14,672 nt of DNA, taken from NCBI GenBank assembly GCA_024280785.1, contig JAJRPK010000348.1:1-14672 (forward strand). Reading direction: 5' to 3'. Positions 14,588 through 14,672 of the stretch are shown here, piece by piece (position 1 is the first letter of the stretch; each line of letters begins with the position of its first letter). The notes beneath the pieces were generated by a model, which saw nothing but the letters and a program-made list of their open reading frames with translations, did not search any database and had not been told where the DNA came from. A program made the position numbers and the translations under genes. This DNA is from Gammaproteobacteria bacterium. GTDB taxonomy: Bacteria > Pseudomonadota > Gammaproteobacteria > Pseudomonadales > UBA7434.

Positions 14588-14660
14588 GAGCGGTTAGAGG
14601 TATATGTCCTCGCTGTTATCTTAACCGGGATAGCTCACCGTGACCTCGTGGCTGTCACGG
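14588..14660. repeat. Nested and adjacent inverted repeats at the right edge
   Basis: GGTTA (14592-14596) and TAACC (14622-14626) bracket an inner GAGG...CCTC pair. Just after it, CCGTGAC (14638-14644) pairs with GTCACGG (14654-14660) around a 9-nt loop. No T-run follows, so this is not a clear terminator. The rest of the 229-nt tail (14444-14672) shows no gene. The window ends here, so a larger repeat or RNA element may be cut. Confidence 0.4.
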
Positions 14661-14672
14661 CTTCGTCAATGC

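Overview
The window looks like the chromosome of a free-living, probably marine, gammaproteobacterium. The reasons are moderate GC content, Gram-negative export signals, an outer-membrane-type barrel protein ending in Phe, cytochrome P450s of the kind common in lipid- and steroid-degrading marine bacteria, and a thermostable-hemolysin-family gene. All convincing genes are on the + strand. No tRNA, rRNA, CRISPR array or insertion sequence was seen. The genus cannot be fixed from the sequence alone.

Layout. (1) 2-634: the C-terminal part of a cytochrome P450, cut by the left edge. (2) 739-3136: an exported catalase-peroxidase (katG) preceded by a good OxyR-type site and followed by a strong intrinsic terminator. 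(3) 3402-12039: ten consecutive genes, forming one operon or two adjoining ones. They encode a thermostable-hemolysin/GNAT-like protein, an AMP-forming acyl ligase, a heme-oxygenase-like diiron oxidase (HDO), a short-chain dehydrogenase, an exported TPR protein, an OmpR-type response regulator, a sensor kinase, a cupredoxin-like protein, an FTR1-type iron permease and a probable outer-membrane beta-barrel protein. (4) 12040-12518: a gene-poor stretch with a small, apparently frameshifted membrane ORF and a TetR promoter whose spacer is exactly a perfect 17-bp palindrome. (5) 12519-14443: a TetR regulator and a complete cytochrome P450. (6) 14444-14672: a non-coding tail with inverted repeats.

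How the genes may work together. The first four operon genes form a plausible small biosynthetic unit: an acid is activated, an acyl group is transferred by a GNAT-like protein, an iron enzyme oxidises the intermediate, and an SDR reduces or oxidises it. The same strand then carries a two-component system and an iron import module (cupredoxin plus FTR1 plus possible outer-membrane partner). The most interesting hypothesis here is an undescribed pathway that makes a lipid-like or metal-related small molecule and is coupled to iron sensing and uptake. The gene families are recognised from motifs; the product and the sensed signal are not known and are inference. The two P450s flanking the segment are homologous and in the same orientation, so the region is embedded in a P450-rich catabolic neighbourhood.
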